From NCBI RefSeq assembly GCF_900104255.1, contig NZ_FNKZ01000002.1, positions 1,019,443 through 1,083,442 on the forward strand: a stretch of DNA of 64,000 nt, read 5' to 3'. This document shows, piece by piece, positions 27,311-36,598 of the stretch. This DNA is from Pseudoxanthomonas sp. CF385. GTDB lineage: Bacteria > Pseudomonadota > Gammaproteobacteria > Xanthomonadales > Xanthomonadaceae. Numbering within the stretch: position 1 is the stretch's first letter; every line of letters starts with the position of its first letter. A model generated the notes under the pieces. The model did no database searches and was not told the DNA's origin. It saw only the letters and a program-made list of their open reading frames with translations. A program made the position numbers and the translations under genes.

Positions 27311-27732
27311 TGCGTCAGAACCCGATCCATGATCGCGTCGTCCGGGCGGCCTTGTTGTCGGCGGCGCTCGTGCTGGCCGGATGCCAGGACTCGGGCGATG
27401 GCCTGGCGCAGGCGCGCGACGCCATCGCCCGTGGGTTGCCGGCCCCTTACTTCGAAGACCTCGTGACCGAGTCCGTCGCGATCGACGGACACCGCCTGGT
27501 GTTTCTTGTGCGCAGCCCCACGGGCGATGCCGTGAAGACCCGCCAGGCGCCTGGATTCGACGCCCTGCGCGACAGCGAGCAACGCGAAATGCAGACGCTC
27601 TGTTCGTTGCCGGCCATACAACCCCTGATCGGCACGGAGGCCGTGCTGGTACGCCGCTTCGTCGACCAAAACGGCACGCTGTTCTTTGAAACCGAACTCC
27701 CCGCACGCGAGTGCCCCGCCCCACCGGCGTGA
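27310..27732 (+). CDS. Small putative lipoprotein between purH and purD
   Basis: The ATG overlaps the purH stop (TGATG at 27308-27312). The 140-residue product has a signal peptide with lipobox ([13 protein letters not shown]), giving a predicted lipid-modified Cys around residue 21. The mature part is a compact alpha/beta-looking domain ([20 protein letters not shown]) with two further Cys (LCSLPA, ARECPAP). I do not recognise a family. The tight coupling to purH and the 27-base gap to purD place it in the purine operon, but the envelope location makes a direct metabolic role unlikely. Confidence 0.75.
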   Translation: MRQNPIHDRVVRAALLSAALVLAGCQDSGDGLAQARDAIARGLPAPYFEDLVTESVAIDGHRLVFLVRSPTGDAVKTRQAPGFDALRDSEQREMQTLCSLPAIQPLIGTEAVLVRRFVDQNGTLFFETELPARECPAPPA

Positions 27733-27759
27733 TGGCCGGTTCTGCCTGAGGAAATTCCC

Positions 27760-29052
27760 GTGAAAGTCCTGGTCATCGGTGCCGGCGGTCGCGAACACGC
27801 GCTGGCGTGGAAACTGGCGCAGTCGCCGCGCGTGGATGAGGTGCTCGTCGCACCGGGCAATGCGGGCACCGCGACGGAAGCCAAGTGCCGCAACGTGGCC
27901 ATCAAGGTCACCGATATCGAAGGCCTGCTCGCACTCGCGCAGGACGAAGGCGTGGGCCTGACCGTGGTCGGTCCGGAAGTGCCGCTGGTGGCGGGCGTGG
28001 TGGACCGGTTCCGCCTGGCCGGCCAACGCATCTTCGGCCCCACTGCCGCCGCCGCGCAGCTGGAAGGCAGCAAGGCGTTCGCGAAGGACTTCCTCGCGCG
28101 CCACGGCATTCCCACGGCGTTCTATGCGGTGCATACCGATGTCGACGCCGCGCTCGCCTACGTGCGCGACAAGGGCGCCCCCATCGTGGTGAAGGCCGAC
28201 GGGCTGGCCGCGGGCAAGGGCGTCATCGTGGCGATGACGCTGGACGAAGCCGAAGCCGCGGTGCGCGACATGCTGTCGGGCAATGCCTTCGGCGACGCCG
28301 GCGCACGGGTGGTGATCGAGGAATTCCTCGAGGGCGAGGAAGCGAGCTTCATCAGCATGGTCGACGGCACCACCGCGCTGCCGATGGCCACCAGCCAGGA
28401 CCACAAGCGCGTCGGCGACGGCGACACCGGCCCCAATACCGGCGGCATGGGTGCGTATTCGCCCGCGCCGGTGGTCACGCCCGAGGTGCACGCGCGGGTC
28501 ATGCGCGAGGTGGTGAATCCCACCGTGCAGGGCATGATCGCCGATGGCGTGCCGTTCACCGGCTTCCTCTACGCCGGCCTGATGATCGACCACACCGGCG
28601 CGCCGAAGGTGATCGAGTTCAACGTGCGCTTCGGCGACCCCGAGACGCAGCCTGTGATGCTGCGCCTGCAGTCCGACCTGGTGGACCTGGTGGAAGCGGC
28701 CATCGAGGGACGGCTCGACCGCACGCAGGCGCAGTGGGATCCGCGCCCGTCGCTGGGCGTGGTGATGGCGGCGGCGCCCTATCCGGAGACGCCGGTGACC
28801 GGCGACGTGATCGCCGGGCTGGACGACGTGCCCGCCACAGCCAAGGTCTTCCATGCCGGCACCGCGCTGGATGCCGAAGGCCGCGTGGTGAGCGCCGGTG
28901 GCCGCGTGTTGTGTGTGGCCGCGCTGGGCGCATCCGTGTCGGACGCGCAGCGCCAGGCCTACGCCGGTGTCGAGAAGGTGCGCTGGACGAACGCGTTCCA
29001 CCGCACCGACATCGGCTGGCGCGCCATCGCGCGCGAGCAGGGCACCGCCTGA
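27760..29052 (+). CDS. purD: Phosphoribosylamine-glycine ligase (GAR synthetase)
   Basis: This enzyme ligates glycine to phosphoribosylamine in de novo purine synthesis. The 430-residue ATP-grasp protein starts at GTG 27760 after a GAGGAAATT site. It has [52 protein letters not shown], the diagnostic [20 protein letters not shown] and [18 protein letters not shown]. The C-terminal domain is complete. Its stop is one base from the stop of the convergent gene at 29054. Confidence 0.98.
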   Translation: MKVLVIGAGGREHALAWKLAQSPRVDEVLVAPGNAGTATEAKCRNVAIKVTDIEGLLALAQDEGVGLTVVGPEVPLVAGVVDRFRLAGQRIFGPTAAAAQLEGSKAFAKDFLARHGIPTAFYAVHTDVDAALAYVRDKGAPIVVKADGLAAGKGVIVAMTLDEAEAAVRDMLSGNAFGDAGARVVIEEFLEGEEASFISMVDGTTALPMATSQDHKRVGDGDTGPNTGGMGAYSPAPVVTPEVHARVMREVVNPTVQGMIADGVPFTGFLYAGLMIDHTGAPKVIEFNVRFGDPETQPVMLRLQSDLVDLVEAAIEGRLDRTQAQWDPRPSLGVVMAAAPYPETPVTGDVIAGLDDVPATAKVFHAGTALDAEGRVVSAGGRVLCVAALGASVSDAQRQAYAGVEKVRWTNAFHRTDIGWRAIAREQGTA

Positions 29053-29053
29053 C

Positions 29054-30160
29054 TCAGGCGGCCTGCACGAACCGCGCGGCGTGCTCGCGCGGTGCGCTGC
29101 GCAGGTACTGCGGCGCGACTGCGATGTCCTCGCCCAGCGCCGCGGCGGCGTGCCATGGCCAGCGGGGATCGTAGAGGATGCCGCGCGCGAGGCCGATGGC
29201 GTCGGCCTGGCCCTGCTGCAGGATGTCCTCCGCCTGCCGCGGCTCGGTGATCAGGCCCACCGCGATCACCGGCATCGCGACCTCGCGCTTGATCGCCTCG
29301 GCGAACGGCACCTGGTAACCCGGGCCGACGGCGATGCGCTGCGCCGGGTGCAAGCCGCCGCTGGACACGTGGATGAAGTGGCAGCCGCGGGCATCCAGCG
29401 CTTGCGCCAGCGCGATGCTCTGCGCCAGGTCCCAACCACCCTCCACCCAGTCGGTCGCGGAGATCCGCACGCCGAGGGCCATGGTGTCCGGCACCACGGC
29501 CTTGACCGCATCGAATACGCGCAACAGCAGGCGCATGCGGTTCTCCAGCGCGCCGCCGTACGCATCGCCGCGATGGTTGCTGAGCGGCGAGAGGAACTGG
29601 TGCAGCAGGTAGCCATGCGCGGCATGGATCTCGATCAGGTCCAGACCGAGTCGCGCGGCGCGGCGCGCGCTGTCCGCGAACGCGGCGACGATGCCGTCGA
29701 TGCCCGCCGCGTCCAGCGCTACCGGCGGCACGTCGGTCTCGGCATACGGCGCGGCGGACGCGGACACCGTTTGCCATCCGTGCTCCACATCCGGCGGAAG
29801 GGCGGCACCCTGGCGTTCCCACGGGCGATGCGTGGAGGCCTTGCGGCCCGCGTGCGCGAGCTGCACGCCGAGCGGCATCGACGAATGACGGCGCGTGGCG
29901 GCGAGTGCCGACGCGAAGGCGGCTTCGGTGGTGTCGTCCCAGAGGCCGAGGTCGGCCCAGCTGATGCGACCACGCGGTTCCACCGCCGTCGCTTCGATGA
30001 TGGCCAGTCCGGCGCCTGACTGGGCCAGGTTGGGCCAATGGAATGCGTGCCAATCGGTGGCACGGCCTTCTTCGGCGGAGTATTGGCACATCGGCGCGAT
30101 GACGATGCGGTTGGACAGGCGCAGCGGCCCCAGATCGAGGGGCGAGAACAGACGGCTCAT
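29054..30160 (-). CDS. Old yellow enzyme-family NADH:flavin oxidoreductase (XenA/YqjM type)
   Basis: This FMN-dependent ene-reductase reduces activated C=C bonds of enones and xenobiotics with NAD(P)H. The 368-residue protein starts [20 protein letters not shown]. The flavin-tuning Cys25 of the YqjM/XenA subclass is in [22 protein letters not shown], the paired His in [20 protein letters not shown] and the phosphate-binding PVIAVGLI and [12 protein letters not shown] complete the barrel. The ATG at 30158-30160 is the family start; upstream in-frame codons have no coding character. It is divergent from the LplT-PlsC gene. Confidence 0.93.
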   Translation of the reverse strand: MSRLFSPLDLGPLRLSNRIVIAPMCQYSAEEGRATDWHAFHWPNLAQSGAGLAIIEATAVEPRGRISWADLGLWDDTTEAAFASALAATRRHSSMPLGVQLAHAGRKASTHRPWERQGAALPPDVEHGWQTVSASAAPYAETDVPPVALDAAGIDGIVAAFADSARRAARLGLDLIEIHAAHGYLLHQFLSPLSNHRGDAYGGALENRMRLLLRVFDAVKAVVPDTMALGVRISATDWVEGGWDLAQSIALAQALDARGCHFIHVSSGGLHPAQRIAVGPGYQVPFAEAIKREVAMPVIAVGLITEPRQAEDILQQGQADAIGLARGILYDPRWPWHAAAALGEDIAVAPQYLRSAPREHAARFVQAA

Positions 30161-30299
30161 GGCGGAGGGCAACGACGTGGGGCCGCCACTATCCGCCTGC
30201 CCGCCCACCCCATCAACGCCAGCAGTGGAACGCTGTCGGGCCGTCAGGCTGGCGCGGCCACCTTGATTTGCTAGGCTGCGCGCAACCCACGGAGGGCGC

Positions 30300-32195
30300 A
30301 TGTCCAGCTACAGCCAGTTCTCGCTGCTGACACAACGGCGATTCCTGCCGTACTTCACCGTCCAGGCGCTGGGCGCCTTCAACGACAACGTCTATCGGCA
30401 GGCGATCATCGCCCTGCTGTTCTTCCTGGGCGCCAGCGACGACCAACTGTCGCTTTACGCCACGCTGGCGCCGGCGATCTTCATCCTGCCGTACTTCCTG
30501 TTCTCGGCCATCGCCGGGCAGTTCGCCGAGAAGCTGGAGAAGCACCGGCTGATCGTGATCACCACGACGATGGAGATCGTGATCATGTCGCTGGCGGCGG
30601 TCGGCTTCCTGCTGCAGAACATGCCGCTGCTGCTGGTGGCGCTGTTCTGCACGGGCGTGCAGTCCACCCTGTTCGGGCCGGTGAAGTACTCCGTGCTGCC
30701 TTCGATCCTCAAGCCGGAGGAACTGACGGGCGGCAATGGCCTGGTCGAGATGGGCACGTCCATCTCGATCCTGTGCGGCATGATCGCCGGCGGCATGATC
30801 TTCCAGATCGCCGGCGCGCACGGGCCGCAGGCCGCCGCCATCGCCATCGTGCTGCTTGCGGTGCTGGGCAACGTGGTGTCGCGGATGATCCCGCGCATGG
30901 ACGCGGGCGCGCCGGACCTGAAGATCCGCTGGAACCCGATCCCCGAATCGCTTGCGGTGCTCCGGATGGCCAGGCGGCAACTGGCCGTGCGCAACGCCAT
31001 CCTCGGCGTGTCGTGGTTCTGGTTCTTCGGCACGCTGCTGACCTCGCAGCTGCCCGCATACGCGAAGCTGCACCTGGGCGCCGCCGACGGTTCGTCCACG
31101 CTCTACGTGTTCGCGCTGGCGCTGTTCTCGGTGGGCACCGGTATCGGCTCGCTGTTGTGCGAAAGGCTGTCCGGGCGCACGGTCGAAATCGGTCTGGTGC
31201 CGGTGGGCGCCTTCGGCATGACCGCCTTCCTGCTCGACCTGTACTTCGCCCGGCCGGGCGCGGCGCCGGCGGCCGGCCTGGGCATCGCGGAGTTCGTGCG
31301 CCAGGGCGGCAGCCTGCGCATCATGATCGACCTGGTCGGCATCGGCATGTTCGCCGGCATCTTCGTGGTGCCGCTGTTCGCGCTGATCCAGAGCCGCACC
31401 GACCGCACCCAGATGGCGCGCGTGTTCGCCGCCCTCAACATTCAGAATTCGGGCTTCATCGTGCTGGCGGCGCTGGTCGGCCTGGGCCTTCACGCGCTGG
31501 GCTGGAGCGGCCCGCAGATCTTCCTCGCGCTGGCGATCGCCAATGCCGTGGTCGCGATCTGGATCTTCACGATCGTGCCCGAATTCCTGATGCGCTTCCT
31601 CAGCTGGGTGCTGGTGCGCGCCCTGTACCGGCTGCGCCTGCACGGTATCGAGAAGCACGTGCCGGACGAGGGGCCGGCATTGATCGTGTGTAACCACGTC
31701 AGCTACATGGACGCGCTGATCCTGGCGGCGACGATCCCGCGCCCGGTGCGCTTCGTCATGTACTACAAGATCTTCAATATCCCGGTGATGAGCTGGATCT
31801 TCCGTACCGCCAAGGCGATCCCGATCGCCGGGGCCAGGGAGAATCCCGAACTGATGCAGCGCGCGTTCGAGGAGATCGATGCGGCGCTGGCCGAAGGCGA
31901 GATCGTGGGCATCTTCCCCGAGGGCGCGTTGACGAAGGACGGCGACATCGCCGCGTTCAAGTCCGGCGTGGAGAAGATCCTGGAGCGCCGCCCGGTGCCA
32001 GTCGTGCCGATGGCACTGAAGGGCATGTGGGCGAGCATGTGGAGCCGGCGCGACGGCCGCCTGGGCCGCATGCGCGTGCCGCGGCGCTTCCGCGCCCATG
32101 TGGAAGTCGTGGCGGGAGAACCGATGGACGGCGCCACGGCCACGGCGGAACTGCTGGAAGCCCGCGTGCGCGCCTTGCGCGGGGATGCGGCGTAG
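30300..32195 (+). CDS. Lysophospholipid flippase-acyltransferase fusion (LplT-PlsC type)
   Basis: Residues 1-435 are a 12-helix major-facilitator domain starting FLPYFTVQALGAFNDNVYRQ, the signature of LplT-like lysophospholipid transporters. Residues about 445-631 are a PlsC 1-acyl-glycerophosphate acyltransferase domain with the catalytic N-H-x4-D (NHVSYMD, 465-471) and the substrate motif FPEG (539-542) in IVGIFPEGALTKDG. The fusion should import lysophospholipid and re-acylate it at the inner membrane. The AMP-binding acyl-ACP synthetase domain found in E. coli Aas is absent. Acyl groups must therefore come from acyl-ACP or acyl-CoA made elsewhere. Confidence 0.92.
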   Translation: MSSYSQFSLLTQRRFLPYFTVQALGAFNDNVYRQAIIALLFFLGASDDQLSLYATLAPAIFILPYFLFSAIAGQFAEKLEKHRLIVITTTMEIVIMSLAAVGFLLQNMPLLLVALFCTGVQSTLFGPVKYSVLPSILKPEELTGGNGLVEMGTSISILCGMIAGGMIFQIAGAHGPQAAAIAIVLLAVLGNVVSRMIPRMDAGAPDLKIRWNPIPESLAVLRMARRQLAVRNAILGVSWFWFFGTLLTSQLPAYAKLHLGAADGSSTLYVFALALFSVGTGIGSLLCERLSGRTVEIGLVPVGAFGMTAFLLDLYFARPGAAPAAGLGIAEFVRQGGSLRIMIDLVGIGMFAGIFVVPLFALIQSRTDRTQMARVFAALNIQNSGFIVLAALVGLGLHALGWSGPQIFLALAIANAVVAIWIFTIVPEFLMRFLSWVLVRALYRLRLHGIEKHVPDEGPALIVCNHVSYMDALILAATIPRPVRFVMYYKIFNIPVMSWIFRTAKAIPIAGARENPELMQRAFEEIDAALAEGEIVGIFPEGALTKDGDIAAFKSGVEKILERRPVPVVPMALKGMWASMWSRRDGRLGRMRVPRRFRAHVEVVAGEPMDGATATAELLEARVRALRGDAA

Positions 32196-32321
32196 ACGAC
32201 GCAGACCTCGAGCACGTCGGCGCGGCGATTCTTAAATCCGCGATCGTCTGGCACTATGGGGCCGTCCGAGCCGGCGCGCGCCGGCTCTCGCCACCCTCCA
32301 TCCCGTACAAGGAATGCCCGC

Positions 32322-32657
32322 ATGAGCGCCGTACCCCCGATGCCCCCCACGACCGCACCGGAAAGCGTACCCAACCATCTCGCCTGGGCCATCGTGTCTA
32401 CGGTGCTCGCGACCTGCCTGTGCTGCCCGCTGGGCCTGATCGGCATCGTCGCCATCGTGTTCTCGTCGCAGGTCAACGGCAAGCTCAACCAGGGCGATCT
32501 GGAAGGCGCCCGTCGCGCATCCGCCAATGCCAAGACCTGGTGCTGGGTCGCCACGGCGTTCGCCATCATCGGCCTGCTGCTGAACATCGTCATGTTCGCC
32601 ACCGGCGGCATGGAGCAATACGTGGAGATGATGCAGCAGATGCAGCAGGTGCAGTGA
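32322..32657 (+). CDS. CD225/dispanin-family small membrane protein
   Basis: The 111-residue protein has a Pro-rich N-terminus (MSAVPPMPPTTAPESVPNHL) and two hydrophobic helices (LAWAIVSTVLATCLCCPLGL, then CWVATAFAIIGLLLNIVMFA). Between them is GIVAIVFSSQVNGKLNQGDL, and ARRASANAKTWCW leads into the second helix. This layout is the CD225/dispanin fold (the family of eukaryotic IFITM proteins), common but uncharacterised in bacteria. The ATG has an AAGGA site. It overlaps the next gene as GTGA. Confidence 0.85.
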   Translation: MSAVPPMPPTTAPESVPNHLAWAIVSTVLATCLCCPLGLIGIVAIVFSSQVNGKLNQGDLEGARRASANAKTWCWVATAFAIIGLLLNIVMFATGGMEQYVEMMQQMQQVQ

Positions 32658-33067
32658 CCGCGCTGCGCCTCCCGCACTGGATCGGTATCGCCGCGGCGGC
32701 CCTGGTGGCCGCCGTTGGCGTCTTGCTGCTGCTGAAATTCGATCCCAACGCGGCGAACAGCCCGTTCCCGGGCTGCATCTTCCGCGCGGTGACCGGCTAC
32801 TACTGCGTGGGATGCGGCCTGACCCGCGCGCTGCACGCGCTGGTCCACGGCGACCTGCTCCGCGCATTCGCCATGAACCCCCTGGGCGTGCTGCTGATTC
32901 CCATCATCCCCATGCTGATCGCGCACGGCCAGGGCTGGCGACCGCGCAGGCTCGAACCGGTCATGCGCGTGCTGACGGCACCGAAGTTCTGGCTGGTGCT
33001 GCTGCCGGCCTACTGGATCGCACGCAACCTGCCATGGGTGCCGTTCACCTGGCTCGCACCGGGCTGA
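32654..33067 (+). CDS. DUF2752 family membrane protein
   Basis: The start is the GTG at 32654, which overlaps the stop of the CD225 gene. The 137-residue protein has three hydrophobic segments. It carries the DUF2752 signature PFPGCIFRAVTGYYCVGCGL followed by TRALHALVHGDLLRAFAMNP, with Cys residues that are strongly conserved in the family. No function is known. DUF2752 genes commonly sit next to CD225-type genes, as here, so the two may act together in the membrane. Confidence 0.85.
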   Translation: MTALRLPHWIGIAAAALVAAVGVLLLLKFDPNAANSPFPGCIFRAVTGYYCVGCGLTRALHALVHGDLLRAFAMNPLGVLLIPIIPMLIAHGQGWRPRRLEPVMRVLTAPKFWLVLLPAYWIARNLPWVPFTWLAPG

Positions 33068-33073
33068 TCCGCG

Positions 33074-33964
33074 TCAGCTGACCCAGCCGCCGATCACGAA
33101 CACGGCGAGCACCGCCAGCCACAACAACAGGATGCGCCACACCAGGCTCATCGCATCGCGCAGCTCGGGCAGTTCGCGCATCGCCTGCACCATGCCTTCC
33201 TCGGCGTATTCCTCGGCTTCTTCGGCCAGTTCGCAGCGCACGCTGGCGCGCGCCGCGCTGCCAAGGAATCCCGCGTCCAGGCCGAACCGCGCGCCACCGG
33301 CCTCGCGCCAGGTGGAGAACACCGTGTCGAAGTTGCCGACCAGGGCCATCGCGAGCGTCATCAGCTGCGCGACCGGCCATTCCAGCGCGGCCTTCATCTT
33401 GCGCGCGCCTTCGCGGTTCGCAGGCGGCAGGTCGGCCCACGCGTCCTGGGCGGCGAGGACTGTCAATCGGTACAGCATGGCGCCGACCGGACCGAGCAGC
33501 AGGAACCAGAACAACACGCCGAACCAGCGCTCCAGCGCATTGCGGAACACGGCTTCCACCAGCGCGGGGCCATCCAGCGCGGCCGCCTCGCCGGTGAGGC
33601 CCAACCGCGCGATGGCCACGCGCCGGGTCGGCGGATCGTGCGCATCGATGACGGCCTCGACGTCGACGTCCAGATCGCGCGGTCCCCACGCGTACACGAG
33701 CACCGCGATGTCGAACAACAGGCCGACGATGCCGTAGACCGGACCATCCAGAAGCCACTGCAGGATGGCCACCACGAGCAGCACCGGGACGATCGCGAGC
33801 GCGATGCCGTAGCGCTCCTGCCACGCGGCCCCCGAGACCGTGTTGCGGGTGAGCCATTCCAGCCATGCGCGGTACCAGGCGTACTGGCGCAGCGATATCA
33901 CCAACGTGGGCGCGACATGCCCCAGCACGAGCGCAATCACGACGGCGACGAGAGTGATCGACAT
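33074..33964 (-). CDS. ampE: AmpE-like inner-membrane protein
   Basis: The 296-residue protein has about four membrane segments, including IALAIVPVLLVVAILQWLLD and an ALERWFGVLFWFLLLGPVGA stretch that is diagnostic of the AmpE/RsmE family. Then come ALEWPVAQLMTLAMALVGNF, a long cytoplasmic loop and a C-terminal helix LLLWLAVLAVFVIGGWVS. In Enterobacteria AmpE is a partner of the anhydro-muropeptide amidase AmpD and influences beta-lactamase induction; its own biochemistry is unclear. Here ampD is not adjacent within the window. It converges on the DUF2752 gene with a 6-base gap. Confidence 0.85.
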   Translation of the reverse strand: MSITLVAVVIALVLGHVAPTLVISLRQYAWYRAWLEWLTRNTVSGAAWQERYGIALAIVPVLLVVAILQWLLDGPVYGIVGLLFDIAVLVYAWGPRDLDVDVEAVIDAHDPPTRRVAIARLGLTGEAAALDGPALVEAVFRNALERWFGVLFWFLLLGPVGAMLYRLTVLAAQDAWADLPPANREGARKMKAALEWPVAQLMTLAMALVGNFDTVFSTWREAGGARFGLDAGFLGSAARASVRCELAEEAEEYAEEGMVQAMRELPELRDAMSLVWRILLLWLAVLAVFVIGGWVS

Positions 33965-34003
33965 GATGCGTCCTCCGGGCCGCGATTCTAGCGCGGCCGG
34001 GCG

Positions 34004-34978
34004 TTAATGGCCGGTCGGCGCCGGAGGACCCTGTTCCGCACGACGCTCGCGCATGGCGGCATGCCAATGTTCGATGAGCGCGCGCGCGATGGAGATCGAG
34101 GGCGACAGCAGCAAAGGGGCATCGGCATCGTCCCCACCCCGCAACGCCTTGTCCACCTCGTCGTAGGTGAACCAGCGCGCATCTTCGAGTTCGCCGTCCA
34201 CCCGCGGCGGATCGGGCTCGCCTTCCGCACTGAACCCGAGCATCAGCGATCCCGGGAAAGGCCAGGGCTGCGCGCCCAGGTAAAGACAACTCCGCACGCG
34301 TACGCGTGTTTCCTCGAACGCTTCACGGGCGACCGTCTGTTCCAGGGTTTCGCCCGGCTCGACGAAGCCGGCGATGACCGAATACCGCCGTGGCGGCCAG
34401 GACGCCTGCCGGCCCAGCAGCAAGCGCTCGCCATCGCTGATCGCGACGATCACCGCGGGATCCACGCGCGGGTAGTGATCCTTGCCGCATTGCGTGCAAT
34501 GGGCGATGTAGCCCGCGCGACGGAAAGTGATGGCGCCTCCGCAGGCGCTGCAGAACTGCGTGGACGCCTGCCAATGCAACAACGCGCGCGCCATCGCGAA
34601 GACCCCGGACTCGAACGGCGACCACGTCGCCGCGGCGCGCCGCAGGTCGGCATGGGCGGGCGCCTGCACGGGATGGTGCCGGGCGTGCGCGGCGAACCAC
34701 GCGACACCGTCCTTCAAACCGAGGAAAAGACTTGCACCCGGTCCGCCGCCCAATGACGCCCCCCGCGGCGCGAGCAGCGCGCCATGCGCCTCTGCCAGCG
34801 CGCGCCCATCGTCTTCCAGCAGGATGACGCGCGCGTCCGGCCACAGGCGGGCCAATGCATCGGCATCGTCACGCAATGCATCGGCGCGATCCAGCGTATC
34901 GCTGGCGAAGGCGAAACCGGTGAGGGGCGCGGCGGGAGGTTGAAGACCTGTCACGGAACGCGGCAGGCCGGCGGTCAC
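34004..34978 (-). CDS. nudC: NADH pyrophosphatase / RNA-decapping Nudix hydrolase
   Basis: NudC hydrolyses NAD(H) to NMN(H) and AMP and removes NAD caps from RNA. The 324-residue chain starts at GTG 34976-34978, overlapping the erpA stop as GTGA. It has a zinc ribbon (FCSACGG and HCTQCGK, both C-x2-C), the Nudix box from [13 protein letters not shown] to EAFEETRV, and the NudC-specific [20 protein letters not shown] that reads the NAD moiety. The N-terminal about 120 residues are divergent, as usual. It appears to be co-translated with erpA. Confidence 0.94.
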   Translation of the reverse strand: MTAGLPRSVTGLQPPAAPLTGFAFASDTLDRADALRDDADALARLWPDARVILLEDDGRALAEAHGALLAPRGASLGGGPGASLFLGLKDGVAWFAAHARHHPVQAPAHADLRRAAATWSPFESGVFAMARALLHWQASTQFCSACGGAITFRRAGYIAHCTQCGKDHYPRVDPAVIVAISDGERLLLGRQASWPPRRYSVIAGFVEPGETLEQTVAREAFEETRVRVRSCLYLGAQPWPFPGSLMLGFSAEGEPDPPRVDGELEDARWFTYDEVDKALRGGDDADAPLLLSPSISIARALIEHWHAAMRERRAEQGPPAPTGH

Positions 34979-35361
34979 ATGCTGAAACTGCTGCCGCAGC
35001 CGCAGGTGGTCTTGGCGTTGGGGTTGCGGATGACGAACTGCGCGCCCTGCAGGCTCTCGCTGTAGTCGACTTCCGCGCCCATCAGGTACTGCAGGCTCAG
35101 CGGATCGACCAACAGTGCGACCCCATCGGTGTCCACGGCCACGTCGTCCTCGGCGCGGTTCTCGTCGAACTCGAAACCGTACTGGAACCCGGAGCAACCG
35201 CCGCCCTGGATATAGACGCGCAGCGCCAACGCCTCGTTGCCCTCGTCCTGGATCAGTTCGCGCACTTTCGCCGCCGCTGCGGGCGTGAAGTTGAGCGGCC
35301 GGTCGATGGACTGATAGTCCGGTGCGGCGGTCGCGACAGGCAGGGAAACGACGGTGGTCAT
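34975..35361 (-). CDS. erpA: Iron-sulfur cluster insertion protein ErpA
   Basis: This A-type carrier receives Fe-S clusters and delivers them to essential enzymes such as IspG/IspH. The 128-residue protein starts [20 protein letters not shown]. It has the three invariant Cys in [11 protein letters not shown] and [12 protein letters not shown], and [20 protein letters not shown]. The ATG at 35359-35361 is chosen because earlier in-frame codons extend a Pro-rich stretch without coding features. It is followed by nudC with a 4-base overlap. Confidence 0.96.
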   Translation of the reverse strand: MTTVVSLPVATAAPDYQSIDRPLNFTPAAAAKVRELIQDEGNEALALRVYIQGGGCSGFQYGFEFDENRAEDDVAVDTDGVALLVDPLSLQYLMGAEVDYSESLQGAQFVIRNPNAKTTCGCGSSFSM

Positions 35362-35398
35362 GACGGAAGGATGGGGGCTGGCGGAAGGCAGTTCAAGT

Positions 35399-36124
35399 TC
35401 AGCGCGCAGCGGCGCCTTCGCCGGCACCGTCCTTCGCCGCCGCCTGCGCCCACGGGAACGACTGTTCCACGGCCGTGCCGCCCTGCGGCACCACCCGCGC
35501 GATCACCCGCACCGGCTTGAAGCCCTGGGGCAGCAGCAGGTCGCCCTCCACCTGCTGGAAATACTTGAACGAGTACGCCAAGCCGGGCGCGTTGGCTTGC
35601 TGGCGCAGATCCGACCAGGCCAGACGACGCAGCTTGCCGCCTTCGGTGCCTTCCACCGACACCAGCAGGCGGCCGGTATTCACGGCGCCGCGATTGACGT
35701 TCTGGGTCAGGGTGGCGGTGAAATGCCAGGCCTGCGCGTCCTGGGGGATCAGGGTGAGTTCGTGCACCGCCAGGCCACGGCGCTGGGCGGTCGCGCCGAC
35801 GAAACGCTCGTAGAACGCCACGTCGGCCCGCAGGCCCGAGATTTCCTCGTCGCGCTCGGCGAGCGTGGTCTGCAGGTCGCGGTTGGCGTCGCGGCTGATC
35901 TGGTCCGAGCGGGCGAGCGTCGCGGCCCGCTGCTCCAGCGTTTCGATGCGTTGCTGCTGGGCCCGCAGCTGCCCGGGGGTAGGCGTATCGCCCGCATGGC
36001 GTGCGAACACCTGCCAGGCGCCCCAGACGCCCAACCCCAGCGCGAGCGCCAGGACGGCGCCCAGCACCGGCCAGCCCACCGCGCGGGGCGGGGGGACAGT
36101 CGGCGGGGAAGGCCTGGTGCTCAT
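35399..36124 (-). CDS. DUF6776-family membrane-anchored protein (first of two)
   Basis: The 241-residue protein has one N-terminal helix ([20 protein letters not shown]), a heptad-rich coiled coil (about 50-110, [20 protein letters not shown]) and a C-terminal beta-rich domain with [21 protein letters not shown] second protein of the same build is encoded at 36599-37333. They share [19 protein letters not shown] and the YSF-x-YFQQ segment. The family is widespread in xanthomonads and pseudomonads and has no established role. The layout suggests a periplasmic coiled-coil anchored in the inner membrane, and the bactofilin beside it hints at a part in cell shape. Confidence 0.82.
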   Translation of the reverse strand: MSTRPSPPTVPPPRAVGWPVLGAVLALALGLGVWGAWQVFARHAGDTPTPGQLRAQQQRIETLEQRAATLARSDQISRDANRDLQTTLAERDEEISGLRADVAFYERFVGATAQRRGLAVHELTLIPQDAQAWHFTATLTQNVNRGAVNTGRLLVSVEGTEGGKLRRLAWSDLRQQANAPGLAYSFKYFQQVEGDLLLPQGFKPVRVIARVVPQGGTAVEQSFPWAQAAAKDGAGEGAAAR

Positions 36125-36171
36125 GGCTGCAGGATAGCGCGGCGTCTCACATCAGGCTCTGAATGACAGGC

Positions 36172-36597
36172 TCAGGCGTCGGCGGCCCAGGCTTCGGGCA
36201 GGGCGGCGCCCTCCCCCGGCTGGCCGGCCGCGACCACGTCGGCATGCACGAGGTGGCCGGTCAGCTGCGCGCCGGCGCTCATCTCGACCACCTTGTAATG
36301 CAGGTTGCCGTGGACGCGGGCCTTGGTGGCCAGCTCGATGCGCTCGTGGGCATGCACGTCGCCCACCATGCGCCCGTTGATCACCACCACCGGCGCCTGC
36401 ACCTCGCCCTCGATGCTGCCCTGCTCTGCCAGCGTCAGTACGGCGCGCTCGCCGGGTTCGGCGATCACCTTGCCCTGGATGCGCCCCTCGACATACAGCC
36501 CGCCACTGAACAGCACGTCGCCACGGATGGTGACCTGCGGTCCGATCAGGGTGTCGATGGCGCCCACGTCCGGGCGGATGGGCTTGGTCTTGAACAT
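36172..36597 (-). CDS. Bactofilin (polymer-forming cytoskeletal protein)
   Basis: Bactofilins polymerise without nucleotide into beta-helical filaments that localise cell-wall and stalk machinery. The 141-residue protein consists of a central right-handed beta-helix (about 25-110): TLIGPQVTIRGDVLFSGGLY, VEGRIQGKVI, GSIEGEVQAPVVVINGRMVG, and ERIELATKARVHGNLHYKVV. Short disordered ends flank it. The ATG at 36595-36597 has an AGGAGG site. It lies between two DUF6776 genes on the same strand with gaps of one and 47 bases. Confidence 0.93.
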   Translation of the reverse strand: MFKTKPIRPDVGAIDTLIGPQVTIRGDVLFSGGLYVEGRIQGKVIAEPGERAVLTLAEQGSIEGEVQAPVVVINGRMVGDVHAHERIELATKARVHGNLHYKVVEMSAGAQLTGHLVHADVVAAGQPGEGAALPEAWAADA

Positions 36598-36598
36598 C

